A DNA stretch of 64,000 bases from NCBI GenBank assembly GCA_000335715.1, contig AMYZ01000015.1:1-64000 (forward strand), read 5' to 3'. Source of the DNA: a beta proteobacterium L13. Its GTDB lineage: Bacteria > Pseudomonadota > Gammaproteobacteria > Burkholderiales > Chromobacteriaceae. The translations under genes were made by a program, and so were the position numbers. This document shows, piece by piece, positions 1 to 11,146 of this stretch; the stretch's first letter is position 1; each line of letters begins with the position of its first letter. The notes beneath the pieces were generated by a model, which saw only the letters and a list, made by a program, of their open reading frames with translations, searched no databases and was not told where the DNA came from.

Positions 1-338
1 AGCTTACGGAGTTCTTCTACACAGTCGATGGCTGTTTGGCCTGTAATGATGTCGTGCCCTACCACCAGTACACCTTGCAAGGTTTCTGATTCCAGTTCTT
101 GGCAGCGAGTGGCAATATCGCTCGCAAGTACGGTGGCGTCGAACGTTCTATGCTCAAGAACTTCGACGGCGCCTGCAGAATCATCCGCATCTGACGGCAG
201 CTGATTGACAAAGCAGATAGTCTTGCTACCTTTCGGTAGCGCCTGTGTCATGCCATCTGCCAGTCCTCTATTGAAGACATTTAACCCGCCCAATTCGCTT
301 CCCCAGCGGGTTGAAAGCAGGGTCACTATGTACGCCAT
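1..338 (-). CDS. Glycosyltransferase-like N-terminal domain protein (partial, runs off the window)
   Basis: The minus strand is open from an ATG at 338 down to base 1 (112 codons, no stop), so only the N-terminus is present. The start reads MAYIVTLLSTRWGSELGG, followed by LNVFNRGLADG, and later VLVVGHDIITGQTA. A tryptophan-glycine-serine then glycine-glycine-X-N-X-FN start followed by a GHD(V/I)(I/V)(S/T)G segment resembles the N-terminal half of GT-B glycosyltransferase-like domains that in some proteins are joined to STAND/NACHT-type NTPase modules. That match is from memory and unsure. The base composition is visibly AT-richer than the rest of the window, which suggests acquired DNA. The rest of the protein would decide its nature. 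Confidence 0.55.
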   Translation of the reverse strand, partial: MAYIVTLLSTRWGSELGGLNVFNRGLADGMTQALPKGSKTICFVNQLPSDADDSAGAVEVLEHRTFDATVLASDIATRCQELESETLQGVLVVGHDIITGQTAIDCVEELRK

Positions 339-651
339 CTCGGCTCCTAAATTTTCACGACATGTCGGCAGTCAACTGTAAGGCCTAGCTAGCCGAAGCC
401 CCCGCGTGCGGCTTGGGTTTTCCGGATCTTGCGCACAAGCGCGAAGGACCTACTCAGTACACGATAGCACTGTAGATCTTGGATTGGTACACCAAAGCAA
501 TGTCAGCTGGTAGCGAAGATCGATGTGGAAGCTGCGGAAAAAGTCGGCTGCTGGTACAGTCGAGTGTTGGAACCCACAGTTGTGGACGCCAGCGCCATTG
601 TCGGTTAAGGCCGGCTAGCCAGGGCACCGCATCGCCGCAGCCCTGATGCGC

Positions 652-690
652 AACAGCCCCCGTCTGGCCAGGCTAGGCGGGGGCTGTTTG
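652..690 (+). terminator. Rho-independent terminator
   Basis: Perfect 11-bp stem AACAGCCCCCG (652-662) with CGGGGGCTGTT (678-688), 15-base loop, followed by TTGTTTTC. The T-rich side faces the plus strand, although no intact plus-strand gene is seen upstream; it may be left over from a lost gene. Confidence 0.65.
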
Positions 691-797
691 TTTTCGGGCG
701 AGTGTTATTGGCCGCGTTTACCATGGCCATGTCCGGCGTTGCGGCTTGCCGGTGGCCAGTTCTCGATGCGACTGCCGTGCCATTGTGTACGGCAGAC

Positions 798-817
798 TGC
801 GGCCAACGTTGGCCGCA
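798..817. repeat. 20-bp perfect palindrome made of two head-to-head copies of the 10-mer GTTGGCCGCA
   Basis: TGCGGCCAACGTTGGCCGCA reads the same on both strands. It lies in the gap downstream of the leftward oxidase gene and consists of two inverted copies of the 10-mer repeated throughout the window. No T tract follows, so it is not an obvious terminator. Confidence 0.85.
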
Positions 818-848
818 CTGCCTTGCTTGCGCGGCGGGGTAGCCTGCC

Positions 849-2156
849 TTAGCGCAGCTTCTCCAGCATCTGGTAGTACCACATGCTGGCGGCCAGCAAG
901 GGGTTGCCCAGCTTGCTGCCCAGCGGCACGCGGATGTGTTTGCAGGCGGCAAAGGTGTCGAACTGGCCTAGCGTGCCGGTGATGGCCTCGGCCATGATCT
1001 CGCCCATGATATGGCTGCTGGCCACGCCGTGGCCGGAGTAGCCCTGGCAGTACCACACCTTGTCCGATAGCTTGCCCAGCTGCGGGATGCGGTTCACCAC
1101 AATGCCCATGGCGCAGCTCCACTGGTAGTCGATCTGCACGCCTTTGAGCTGCGGAAAGGTGCGCTCGATGCACGGCAGCAGCTCGGCGGCGATGTCGCGC
1201 GAGTCGCGGCCGCTGTAGTTGGCGCCGCCGCCGAACAGCAGGCGGCCGTCGGCGGTCATGCGGTAGTAATCCAGCACGAAGCGGCAGTCGTACACCGCCA
1301 GGTCGTGCGGGTTCAGCGTGTTGGCCAGCTCGCCCAGCGGGCGGGTGGTGACAATGCCGCCCATGGCCGGGAAGATCTTGCCGCCAAGTTGCTCCTGCGC
1401 CAGCTTGTGGTACACGTCACCGGCCAGCAGGATGTGGCGGGCGTTCACGCGGCCATGGGCGGTGACGATGGCCGGGCGCGGGCCGTGCACAATGTCCAGC
1501 ACCTCGGTGTGTTCGTATAGCCTGGCACCCAGGCTGGCGGCTGCGCGGGCTTCGCCCAGGCACAGGTTGAGCGGGTGCAGGTGCAGGTTGCGGCGGTTTT
1601 TCAGCGCGCCGCAGTAGATGTCGGTAGCCAGGTGCTCGCGTACGCCGGCGGCGTCCAGCAGGGCCACGTCGTCGCCCATGCCGCGGCGCTGCGCTTCGTC
1701 GTAGCTGGCTTGCAGCTCGGCCATGTGGGCGGGCTTCATGGCGGCGTGCAGGTGGCCGTGCTTGAGGTCGCAGGCAATGCCGTAGCGCGCCACGCGCTGC
1801 TGGATGATGTCGTGGCCGCGCCAGCGCAGCTGCCAGATGAAGTCGTCTACATCGTTGCCCAGCCTTTGCCGCATCTGTTTGCGCATCGCCTCGTCGCCAG
1901 ACAGACTGCCGGTGACCTGGCCGCCGTTGCGGCCGCTGGCGCCCCAGCCGATCTTGTTCTGTTCCAGCAGTACTACGCTGAGGCCGCGCTCGGCCAACTC
2001 CACGGCGCTGGCCACGCCGGTGAAACCGCCGCCGATGATGGCGACGTCGGCGTCTACGCTGCCTTGCAGCATCGGGTAATCGCTTTCCTGCACGATGGTG
2101 GCGCTGTAGTAGGAAGGGCTGCGCGGCTGGCTGCCGTGGTGGGCGCGTGCGTTCAT
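849..2156 (-). CDS. FAD-dependent amine/amino-acid oxidase (gamma-glutamylputrescine oxidase-like)
   Basis: 435 residues of the DAO family. Residues 37-47 carry the dinucleotide-binding pattern VAIIGGGFTG, followed by LEQNKIGWGASGRNGGQVTG near 70-90, where the ASGRN(G/A)G segment is typical of PuuB and related flavin oxidases. The C-terminus has YCQGYSGHGVA, the usual FAD-contacting end. The ATG at 2156 is preferred over the longer open frame because AAGGAGAA lies just upstream. Family members oxidise gamma-glutamylputrescine or related amines to aldehyde, ammonia and hydrogen peroxide. A PuuA-like ligase is encoded far away at 50576, so the two could act in one putrescine route; that link is inference. 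Substrate uncertain. Confidence 0.85.
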   Translation of the reverse strand: MNARAHHGSQPRSPSYYSATIVQESDYPMLQGSVDADVAIIGGGFTGVASAVELAERGLSVVLLEQNKIGWGASGRNGGQVTGSLSGDEAMRKQMRQRLGNDVDDFIWQLRWRGHDIIQQRVARYGIACDLKHGHLHAAMKPAHMAELQASYDEAQRRGMGDDVALLDAAGVREHLATDIYCGALKNRRNLHLHPLNLCLGEARAAASLGARLYEHTEVLDIVHGPRPAIVTAHGRVNARHILLAGDVYHKLAQEQLGGKIFPAMGGIVTTRPLGELANTLNPHDLAVYDCRFVLDYYRMTADGRLLFGGGANYSGRDSRDIAAELLPCIERTFPQLKGVQIDYQWSCAMGIVVNRIPQLGKLSDKVWYCQGYSGHGVASSHIMGEIMAEAITGTLGQFDTFAACKHIRVPLGSKLGNPLLAASMWYYQMLEKLR

Positions 2157-2408
2157 GGGTTCTCCTTGTTGTTGGCCGGGGCGGGCGCGTGGCCTGATGA
2201 CCAAGGCTGTTTCTGCGGGGCACTGCCTTATCAAACCGGGCAGGCGGGAATGGCCCTGCTGTGCCGGTTTTCGCGCATTGCCACCGCCAGACAAGCGCCG
2301 GCGCATCAAACATAGCGTTAACAGGCGCTAGCTTGCGCCAGGAGTATGGGTGAGTTAAATCATCACTTTCTTATGTAAACATTCGGATTTTCTCAACCGG
2401 ATGCCGTG

Positions 2409-3674
2409 CTAGCGGGCGCAGGGCAGCTCGTCCCATTGCGTGGTCCAGCGCGGCGAGCGCAGCTCCTGGCGCATGGCCCAGCCGTCGTGCAGGTTTTCTG
2501 CGGCCAACCTGAGCGTGCCGCGGCCAAACTGGCGGTTGATGCGGTCCAGCGTTTGCATCAGCTGTTGCCGGCGCGGGTTGGCCGCACTGCCGAACAGGCT
2601 TTGCTGGCCGTGGTGGCGGCTTTCCAGCGCCATCAGCACCACGCCGGCCTTCTTGTAGCTGCAGTCATCACGATAAATCTGGCGCAGGCCGGCCAGCGCA
2701 GCGCGGGTAAGGTCGGCGCTGTCGCTGCTGGCGCCTGGCAGCGCTATGGCGATCCAGCCGCGGTATTGGCGGTCTTGTTCGCGAAAGCGGTTGGTGCGGA
2801 TGCTGACGCCCACCAGGTTGGCCAGCCCGTGCTGGCGGCGCAGTTTTTCGGCGCAGCGGGCGGCGTGGTGGCTGATGGCGCTGGCCAGGGTGTCGAAATC
2901 GGTGACTTGCCGGGCAAAGCTGCGGCTGGAGATCAGTTGCTGCTTGTCGGCGTGGATGTCGTCGGCGCCGATGCAGGCTTCGCCGTTGAGCTCGGCCACG
3001 GTGCGCGCCACCACGATATTGAAGCGGCGCTGGATGTCGGCTACGTTGGCTTGCTGCAGGTCCAGCGCGCTGCGGATGCCGCACGCCGCCAGCCTTGCGG
3101 CCAACTGCCGGCCTATGCCCCACACCTCGCCCACCGCCAACCGGCCCAACAGCAGCTGCTGATAGTGTGGTGCCAGCCAGTCCCAGCCGAATACACCCTG
3201 GCATTGTGGCCGTGTCTTGGCCACGTGGTTGGCCAGCTTGGCCAGCGTCTTGCTGCGGCCAATGCCCACACAGCAGGGGATGCCGACGCCTTGCAGCACG
3301 TCTGCGCGCAGCTTGGCCGCGTGCTGGCGCTGTTCGGCAATGCCGTCCAGGTGCAGGAAGCATTCGTCGATGCTGTACACCTCTTGCTGCACGCCCCAGC
3401 GCGCGATGACCTGCATCATGCGCCGGCTCATGTCACCGTATAGCGTGTAGTTGGAGCTGAACACCGCCACGCCGTGGCGGCGACACTGCTCGGCCACCTG
3501 GTGGTAAGGCGCAAAGCCGGGAATACCCAGCGCCTTGGCTTCGGCGCTGCGTGCCACCACGCAGCCATCGTTATTGCTCAGCACTACGATGGGCTTGCCG
3601 GCCAGGTCGGGGCGGAACACGCGCTCGCAGCTGGTATAAAAGCTGTTGCCGTCCACCAGGGCAAACTGGCTCAT
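2409..3674 (-). CDS. umuC: DNA polymerase V catalytic subunit UmuC
   Basis: 421 residues, the normal size for this Y-family polymerase. The N-terminus [17 protein letters not shown] supplies the first metal-binding aspartate, and [10 protein letters not shown] near residue 100 supplies the catalytic DE pair of palm motif III. The helix-hairpin-helix region follows ([18 protein letters not shown] and [14 protein letters not shown]). It performs error-prone bypass of DNA lesions as part of a complex with processed UmuD. Its ATG overlaps the umuD stop by four bases (ATGA), so the two are translated together. Two copies of the 10-mer GTTGGCCGCA (2499-2508 and 2577-2586) lie within its 3' end. Confidence 0.95.
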   Translation of the reverse strand: MSQFALVDGNSFYTSCERVFRPDLAGKPIVVLSNNDGCVVARSAEAKALGIPGFAPYHQVAEQCRRHGVAVFSSNYTLYGDMSRRMMQVIARWGVQQEVYSIDECFLHLDGIAEQRQHAAKLRADVLQGVGIPCCVGIGRSKTLAKLANHVAKTRPQCQGVFGWDWLAPHYQQLLLGRLAVGEVWGIGRQLAARLAACGIRSALDLQQANVADIQRRFNIVVARTVAELNGEACIGADDIHADKQQLISSRSFARQVTDFDTLASAISHHAARCAEKLRRQHGLANLVGVSIRTNRFREQDRQYRGWIAIALPGASSDSADLTRAALAGLRQIYRDDCSYKKAGVVLMALESRHHGQQSLFGSAANPRRQQLMQTLDRINRQFGRGTLRLAAENLHDGWAMRQELRSPRWTTQWDELPCAR

Positions 3675-4099
3675 GGCAGCAGCCGCCGTACGCAGGCGCT
3701 GACCACGCCCCAGATGTGCAGCTCCTGCCCGGGGCCGATGTTGATGGGCGCGTAGGCCGGGTTGTCCGGCAGCAGGGCGGTGCGCCCGTCACGCTGGTGC
3801 AGGCGCTTGACGGTGAACTCGCCGCTAAGCACGGCTAGTACGATGTGGCCGTGGCGCGCCGGCAGGCTGCGGTTCACCACCAGCAGGTCGCCGTCGTGAA
3901 TGCCGGCATCCTGCATGCTGTCGCCACTGACGCGCACCATGAAGCAGGCGGCGGCGTCGTCGATCAGGTAGCGGTTCAGGTCCAGGTGGCCTTCCAGGTA
4001 GTCGTCTGCCGGTGAGGGGAAGCCGGCCGCCACGCGGCTACCGTACAACGGTAAGCGGCAGGCAGATGGCGCGGGGTGGGGCAGCATGGTGGCGGACAT
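3671..4099 (-). CDS. umuD: UmuD, self-cleaving subunit of DNA polymerase V (S24 peptidase)
   Basis: 142 residues, the family's usual length. An Ala25-Gly26 bond (VAAGFPSP) is the expected autocleavage site. Ser61 in [11 protein letters not shown] is the nucleophile and Lys98 in GEFTVKRL is the general base, as in LexA and UmuD. The ATG at 4099 has AAGGAGA seven bases upstream. RecA-stimulated cleavage removes the N-terminal arm and activates mutagenic polymerase V with UmuC, whose gene follows with a four-base overlap. An SOS operator would be expected upstream, but I could not identify a convincing LexA box in 4100-4200. Confidence 0.95.
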   Translation of the reverse strand: MSATMLPHPAPSACRLPLYGSRVAAGFPSPADDYLEGHLDLNRYLIDDAAACFMVRVSGDSMQDAGIHDGDLLVVNRSLPARHGHIVLAVLSGEFTVKRLHQRDGRTALLPDNPAYAPINIGPGQELHIWGVVSACVRRLLP

Positions 4100-4369
4100 G
4101 GCAATCTCCTTTTTTTGATTATGTACAAATTCAAAAGACTTGCCAAACCAGGGCGAGCAGGCCGGTGCTGTACGGCGAAACCGGCCACCGAAAGTGCGGC
4201 TTTGTTGCTGTTTGGCCCTGAAAACTGGCCGATTAGTGCAAATGACGCTCTGCGGCCAGCGTGTTACATTACGCTCAACCTGTTGACGGGGCGGCGCAGC
4301 GGCCGCCCCTTGTTCATGGCGCACAAGGCCGTGAGCTGCCCCCTGAATACCGCAAAGGAGCTTGTTGTC

Positions 4370-5827
4370 GTGGTAAACATTGCCGAACTCGAACCCCGTG
4401 CCGTCTGGGAACACTTCCAGACCCTGTGTGACATCCCGCGCCCGTCCAAGCACGAGCAGGCGCTGCGCGACTACCTGAAAGGCTGGGCCGAGTTGCGCGG
4501 GCTGGAAACCGCCGTGGACGAGGTGGGTAACCTGGTGGTGCGCAAGCCGGCTACCCCAGGCATGGAAGACCGCATCGGCGTGGTGCTGCAGGGCCACCTG
4601 GACATGGTGTGCCAGGCCAATACCGGCACCGAACACGACTTTTTCAATGACCCGATCCGCCCGGTGCTGAAAGACGGCTGGCTGATCGCCGAAAACACCA
4701 CGCTGGGCGCCGACAACGGCATCGGCGTGGCACTGGGCCTGGCCGTATTGTCCACTGACGACATCGCCCACGGCCCGGTAGAGGTGCTGATGACGCTGGA
4801 TGAGGAAGCCGGCATGGGCGGCGCGCTGGGCTTGTCGACGTCGCTGTTGCAAGGCCAGATGATGATCAACATCGATACTGAAGAGTGGGGCGAGTTCTAT
4901 ATGGGCTGCGCCGGCGGTATCGACGTCAACGTACGCCGCGCTTACGCACAAGAGCCACTGCCGGCTGGCTACACCGCGCAGCAGCTGGTGGTATCCGGCC
5001 TGGTGGGCGGGCACTCCGGCGCCGACATCCACCTGGGGCGAGGTAACGCCAACAAGGTGCTGGTGCGCCTGCTGGCCGAGTTGGCCGCAACACTGCCACT
5101 GCGCCTGGTGTCGTTCAATGGCGGCACCGCCCGCAATGCGCTGGCGCGCGAAGCTTTTGCCGTAGTGGCGTACCCCGCGGCCCAGGCCGAGCAAGTGGCC
5201 GCCGCGATCGATGCCTACCAGGCGCTGATGCGCTTCGAGCTGGCTGGTGTGGACGAAGGCGTGACCATTACGGCCAACCCTGCTGCTGCCAGCAGCATGA
5301 TGAGCCAAGCCGACCAAGACGCCATTCTGGCAGCGTTGCATGCCGCTCCGCACGGTGTGAAGCGCATGAGCCAGCGCGTGGTGGGTGTGGTGGAAACCTC
5401 GAACAACCTGGGCGTGATTGCGATTGGCGACGGCAAGGTGTTTGCCAACCTGATGGTGCGCTCGCTGCTGGATAGCGGCTTCCGTAACCTGGCCGCCGAA
5501 ATCCTGGTATTGTTCAAGCTGGCCGGCTTCGACACCGAAACCGAAGGCGGCTACCCGGGCTGGGCGCCGAACCCGGCATCGCCGCTGCTGGCGCTGTTCC
5601 AGCGCGTGTACCGCGAGCAATTCGGTGCCGAGTCGGGCGTGCAGGTGATTCACGCCGGCCTGGAGTGCGGCATCATCGGCGCCAAATACCCGCAGATGGA
5701 CATGGTGTCGTTTGGCCCCAATATCCGTGGCGCCCACGCCCCGGGCGAGCGCGTGGAAGTGGCCTCGGTCGGCCACGCCTGGCAGCTGCTGAAAGCGGTG
5801 CTGGCGGCCGTGCCGACCAAGACCTGA
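4370..5827 (+). CDS. pepD: Aminoacyl-histidine dipeptidase (cytosol nonspecific dipeptidase)
   Basis: 485 residues from a GTG start, the same length as the E. coli enzyme. The GTG at 4370 lies nine bases after AAAGGAG, which decides the start within a longer open frame. M20 metallopeptidase motifs are visible: GHLDMV near residue 75-80 (zinc-binding His and catalytic Asp), TLGADNGIG near 113-121 (bridging Asp), and LDEEAGMGG near 145 (general-base Glu and zinc Glu). It hydrolyses Xaa-His and many other dipeptides in the cytoplasm. It is transcribed away from umuDC, so the 270 bp between them must hold both promoters. A hairpin terminator follows the stop. Confidence 0.95.
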   Translation: MVNIAELEPRAVWEHFQTLCDIPRPSKHEQALRDYLKGWAELRGLETAVDEVGNLVVRKPATPGMEDRIGVVLQGHLDMVCQANTGTEHDFFNDPIRPVLKDGWLIAENTTLGADNGIGVALGLAVLSTDDIAHGPVEVLMTLDEEAGMGGALGLSTSLLQGQMMINIDTEEWGEFYMGCAGGIDVNVRRAYAQEPLPAGYTAQQLVVSGLVGGHSGADIHLGRGNANKVLVRLLAELAATLPLRLVSFNGGTARNALAREAFAVVAYPAAQAEQVAAAIDAYQALMRFELAGVDEGVTITANPAAASSMMSQADQDAILAALHAAPHGVKRMSQRVVGVVETSNNLGVIAIGDGKVFANLMVRSLLDSGFRNLAAEILVLFKLAGFDTETEGGYPGWAPNPASPLLALFQRVYREQFGAESGVQVIHAGLECGIIGAKYPQMDMVSFGPNIRGAHAPGERVEVASVGHAWQLLKAVLAAVPTKT

Positions 5828-5868
5828 CCTTCCCGTATTTCCCCTGACACGGGCTCTGCGCCCGTTTG

Positions 5869-5905
5869 CACCCTGCCTTTCACCCGGGCAGGGTGTTTCT
5901 TTTTG
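5869..5905 (+). terminator. Rho-independent terminator of pepD
   Basis: CACCCTGCC (5869-5877) pairs with GGCAGGGTG (5887-5895), followed by TTTCTTTTT. Confidence 0.85.
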
Positions 5906-5962
5906 TGTGCCACATTGCCGCATGACAAAGCGATGTCAATAGGCGACAGCCCGTCAGGAGGG

Positions 5963-6016
5963 ATGACTTATAGATATTTTGGCTCGCGGATAGGTCTTGC
6001 TGTAGTGCTTATTTGA
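5963..6016 (+). other. Possible 17-codon leader ORF upstream of the secretion transporter
   Basis: An ATG at 5963 follows a full AGGAGGG ribosome site (5956-5961 region) and opens 17 codons (MTYRYFGSRIGLAVVLI) before a TGA at 6014-6016. It lies 80 bases before the transporter start in an AT-rich stretch that also contains TATAAT at 6030-6035. It could be a leader peptide, a remnant or chance. It is noted because its ribosome site is far better than that of the next gene. Confidence 0.25.
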
Positions 6017-6058
6017 TTCAGTCTGCATTTATAATTTTAACAAAACTTATCGAATTGG

Positions 6059-7858
<1,800 letters not shown>

Positions 7859-7872
7859 CCAGGAGCCGCGCG

Positions 7873-9149
7873 ATGAACCAGCACTGCTACCGTCTTGTTT
7901 TCAACGCCCACCGCCGCATGCTGATGGCGGTGGCCGAGATCACTCCGCAGCAGGGTGCTGATGCGTCACCAGCCCGCCCGCAGCCTGTCGTTGGCCGCTT
8001 GTCTGCGGCCCTGCGGCCGTTGGTGGCCTGCTTGCTATTGGCCCATGGTGCCGTCTGGACCCTGCCTGCGGCGGCGCAGATCGTGGCCGACCCGGCGGCG
8101 CCAGGTAAGCAGCGTCCGACGGTACTCACCACCAGCAGCGGCGCGGTGCAGGTCAACATCCAGACCCCGTCCGCAGCTGGTGTGTCGTTGAACCAGTACC
8201 GCCAGTTTGATACCGGCGACGCCGGCACCGTCCTCAACAACAGCCGTGTCAACGTACAAACACAAAGCGCCGGCTGGGTGGCGGCCAACCCGTGGCTGGC
8301 CAGCGGCAGCGCCCGCGTCATCGTCAACCAGGTCAATAGCCAGAACCCGTCGCTGCTGCGCGGCACGCTGGAAGTGGCCGGCCAGCGCGCCGAGGTGATC
8401 ATCGCCAATCCGGCCGGCCTGCAGGTCAATGGCGCCACCTTTCTGAATGCCAGCCGTACGGTATTGACCAGCGGCACGCCGGTGATAAACGGCGGCAGCC
8501 TGGACGGCTACCGCGTTAGCGCCGCCCAGGTCGCGGGCAACAGCAACAACAGCAGGTTGGCTGCCCTGCAAGGTGTCAAGGCCGGGCTGGCCGGTTGCCA
8601 GGCGCTGCAAACCGCACAGCGGGGCGGCGGTAGCGGCGAGGTGGCCGACCCGTCCTTTGTGGGCGTATCGGTATCGCTGGGCAGCCAGCGCAGCCAGAGC
8701 CAAAGCCTGACCAGCAGCAGTAATGCCAGCAGCAGCGAGCTCATCGCTGGCGGTAATGTGCACATCATTGCCACCGGCGACGGCAGCAAAGGCACCGACG
8801 GCATTGCCCAAAGCGGCGATCGGTGATCGGCAGCAGCATCAAGGCGCAGAACGTCACGCTGGATGCCGCCCGCGACATCACCCTGCAGTCCGCGCACAAC
8901 CGCAGCGACACCACCGGCAGTAACAGCAGTAGCGGCGGTGCCATCGGCGTTAGCGTCGGCGTGGGTAGCGGTAAAGCCGGCATCAGCGTATTTGCCAACG
9001 CCAACCGCGCCAGCGGCAAATAAAACGGCGACACCGACAGCTACACCGAGAACAATAGCACCGCCGGGCAAGCCCTCACCCTGCGCAGCGGCCGCGACAC
9101 CACGCTGACCGGCGCGCTGGCCAGCGGCGACACCATCGCGGTCAACTGA
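7873..9149 (+). pseudogene. Remnant of a filamentous haemagglutinin-type TpsA exoprotein (internal deletion, frameshift, stop)
   Basis: Begins 14 bases after the transporter stop. The first 317 codons (7873-8826) hold an extended signal peptide (MNQHCYRLVFNAHRR... then LVACLLLAHGAVWTLPAAAQ). A TPS secretion domain follows (NQYRQFDTGDAGTVLNNS, NPWLASGSARVIVNQV, IIANPAGLQVNGATFLNA, GSLDGYRV). It then jumps at once to sequence typical of the far C-terminal haemagglutinin repeats (SRLAALQGVKAG..., VSVSLGSQRSQSQS, LIAGGNVHIIATGDG). Intact family members have one to several thousand residues between these parts, so a large in-frame deletion is inferred. A frameshift near 8815-8826 moves the continuing homology (GSSIKAQNVTLDAARDI...) to the +3 frame. 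That frame is cut by TAA at 9021-9023, then runs on as TAGQALTLRSGRDTTLTGAL to a TGA at 9147-9149. The C-terminal effector region is missing. Confidence 0.85.
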
Positions 9150-9245
9150 ATCGCTCTGGCTTCTCTAGACACGCCGGAGCGGTTGGTGGACTGCCCCGGC
9201 TCCTGTAGGCAATTCTGCCCAATGGCTGGACTGCCCCGCCAATAG

Positions 9246-9290
9246 AACAACAGCCCCGGCTGGGATTCAGTCGGGGCTGTTGTTTGTCTA
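9246..9290. terminator. Strong bidirectional-type hairpin after the TpsA remnant
   Basis: A 13-bp perfect stem, AACAACAGCCCCG (9246-9258) with CGGGGCTGTTGTT (9272-9284), separates the TpsA remnant from the convergent chemoreceptor gene. Its core resembles the hairpin at 652-688 (CAGCCCC). Just upstream, two imperfect copies of GGACTGCCCCG (about 9187 and 9225) form a short direct repeat. Confidence 0.75.
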
Positions 9291-9320
9291 CCCTGTGTGG
9301 CGGGGTGGCTGCGGCCAACC

Positions 9321-10949
9321 TTAGTTGGTGCGGAAGCGGCTGAAACTCTGGCGAATTTCTTCGGTGAGTTCGCTCATGCGGGCGGCGGCGCGGGCGGCTT
9401 CGTCGGCGGCTTCGCGGTTGCGGTGGGCAATGCTGGTAATGCGTTCCACCTCGCGCGATACCTGCTCGCCGGAGCGTGCCTGCTCGGATAGGGCGCTGGC
9501 AATGGATAGCACGCTTTGCCCCACGTTTTCGGTACCGTCCTGGATGGCCACGATGGATTCACCGGCGCGCTGGCCCTGGGTGGCGCTGGTATGGGCACGC
9601 TCTACCGACTGGTTCATGGCTTCCACGGCTTGCTGCGAGCTGACGCGGATGGCGCCGATCATCTGGGCGATCTCGCCGGTGGCCTTGGTGGTGCGCTCGG
9701 CCAGTTTGCGTACTTCGTCGGCGACAACGGCAAAGCCACGGCCTTGTTCGCCGGCGCGGGCGGCTTCAATGGCGGCGTTCAGCGCCAGCAGGTTGGTCTG
9801 GTCGGCTACGTCACGAATCACCGAGACAATGTTGTCGATGGTTTGCGACTGGCGGCCCAGCTCATGGATGCTGCCTGCCGTGCTCTGGATCAGGGTGCTG
9901 ATGGCGTCCATCTCCTTCACGGCACCCTTGATGACTTCTACGCCGTCACGGGCGTCGCCGCTGGCGTTGCGGGCGGCCATTTCGGCGCTACCTGCACTTT
10001 GGTGCAGCTCACGCACACCTACGGCCATTTGCTGGATAACTGTTGCCATTTCGTCAGCGGCGCGGTTCTGTTCTTCGCTGCGGCTCATCAGGCGCTGCAT
10101 GGTATCGCGTAGCTCTTGCGAGGCGTTGCCGCTTTCCTGCACGCTGCGCTCTACGGTGCGCAAGGCGTCGTTCAGCTCGCGGGTCATGCGCGACAGGTTG
10201 TACAGCAGTGAGCTGTTGTCGCCCTTGCTCAGGCTGACTTCCACGCCCAGGTTGCCATGGGCGATTTCCTTCATCACGGTGGCGGCGTAGTCGGGTTCGC
10301 CGCCGATCTGGCGGGTAAGGGTGCGGGCTATCAGCAGGGCCACGACGATGCTGGCCCCCACGCTGGCGATGATGGCGATAATGGCCGCTACCATGGTGTC
10401 ACGCAGGGTGCTGGTGGTGGATGATTTCTGCTCTTCCATCACCTTGGTATGGTGGGCAATCAGCTTGTCTAGCTGCATGCCCAGCAGGCCTTCTTGCGGC
10501 TCCATTTTTTCGCTGACGATGATGGAGGCATCCCATTTCTGCTTGGTAATCATGGGGATAAGCTTGTCGGTGAGCCGGTTGAATTCAGCTAGCGACTTGC
10601 CGATTTTCTCGACCAGTACCAGCTCTTCCGGATCGGACGAGATTTCCTGCATGAGTTTGAACTGCTGGTTGGCGGTGATGACGGATTTCTTCAGGATCGC
10701 CATTTTTTCTTCCACCAGTTTGTCGTCACTTTCCAGCAGGATGGTGCGTGCTGCATTGGTGGAGGCGAGCAGCGAGCCGCTGAGCGTACGTGAGTACTGA
10801 ATCACCGGAATGCGGTGTTCTACCAGCTCGGAAACGCGTGACTGGATCACCGTCAGGCGGTAAAGCGTAAAGGCAGAGCCCAGGACCAATAGCAGAATGA
10901 CAGCACCAAAGCCTAAGCCCAGGCGCCGTGCCAGCGTCAATTTCCCCAT
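9321..10949 (-). CDS. Methyl-accepting chemotaxis protein
   Basis: 542 residues. A membrane segment at about 9-30 is followed by a periplasmic four-helix-type sensor of about 160 residues, with a second membrane segment near 190-212. HAMP follows, and then a cytoplasmic signalling region whose hairpin tip ([42 protein letters not shown]) is the family hallmark. The ATG at 10949 has AAGGAA upstream; the longer frame lacks one. The periplasmic part, with the [14 protein letters not shown] region, looks like a 4HB_MCP sensor; the ligand is unknown. It ends in a short tail without a NWETF-type CheR/CheB tether. It stands alone, without che genes nearby. Confidence 0.93.
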   Translation of the reverse strand: MGKLTLARRLGLGFGAVILLLVLGSAFTLYRLTVIQSRVSELVEHRIPVIQYSRTLSGSLLASTNAARTILLESDDKLVEEKMAILKKSVITANQQFKLMQEISSDPEELVLVEKIGKSLAEFNRLTDKLIPMITKQKWDASIIVSEKMEPQEGLLGMQLDKLIAHHTKVMEEQKSSTTSTLRDTMVAAIIAIIASVGASIVVALLIARTLTRQIGGEPDYAATVMKEIAHGNLGVEVSLSKGDNSSLLYNLSRMTRELNDALRTVERSVQESGNASQELRDTMQRLMSRSEEQNRAADEMATVIQQMAVGVRELHQSAGSAEMAARNASGDARDGVEVIKGAVKEMDAISTLIQSTAGSIHELGRQSQTIDNIVSVIRDVADQTNLLALNAAIEAARAGEQGRGFAVVADEVRKLAERTTKATGEIAQMIGAIRVSSQQAVEAMNQSVERAHTSATQGQRAGESIVAIQDGTENVGQSVLSIASALSEQARSGEQVSREVERITSIAHRNREAADEAARAAARMSELTEEIRQSFSRFRTN

Positions 10950-11098
10950 GATTTTTTCCTTGCAGATGTGCTTTGATTGGGTGGTGGCAGCTATCACATG
11001 GCTGCCTATTTTTTATGTGCTTTGATATTAAAGCGAGCAGGGCTGTTTTTAAAGGACTGAATGGGGAATGGATAGGTGCTAATGACATGCCATGATTG

Positions 11099-11124
11099 AA
11101 AAAGCCATGCTTTGCGCATGGCTT
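11099..11124 (-). terminator. Terminator of the leftward nudC gene
   Basis: AAGCCATGC (11102-11110) pairs with GCATGGCTT (11116-11124). On the minus strand the hairpin is followed by a T run (complement of 11099-11103). Confidence 0.75.
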
Positions 11125-11146
11125 GGCTGGGCGGGAGCGCAATGGT

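Larger units (their letters stand above)
339..848. other. Long intergenic stretch, no supported gene
   Basis: About 500 bp between the partial gene and the oxidase. The first half is AT-richer than the genome average, like the gene to its left. A short plus-strand frame ending in a stop at 606-608 (about 40 codons, reading ...VAKIDVEAAEKVGCWYSRVLEP...) has no start or ribosome site that I can support and may be the tail of a lost gene. The right half holds a terminator and a perfect palindrome, listed separately. Confidence 0.6.

Noticed and set aside
480-608. Short plus-strand coding remnant ending ...YSRVLEPTVVDASAIVG
   Set aside because: No start, no ribosome site and no recognised family; recorded only in the intergenic note.
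4100-4200. LexA (SOS) box expected upstream of umuDC
   Set aside because: The AT-rich stretch TTGTACATAATCAA is the closest candidate but does not fit a CTG-N10-CAG type site; not supported.
3671-5923. A 750-codon minus-strand open frame extending from umuD across pepD
   Set aside because: Only its last 142 codons are umuD. The remainder is antisense to pepD and reads as low-complexity His/Gln/Ala sequence, typical of the reverse strand of high-GC genes.
8120-9149. Contact-dependent inhibition (CDI) toxin-immunity module after the TpsA gene
   Set aside because: The C-terminal toxin region and an immunity gene are absent; the remnant runs straight into a terminator and a convergent chemoreceptor gene.
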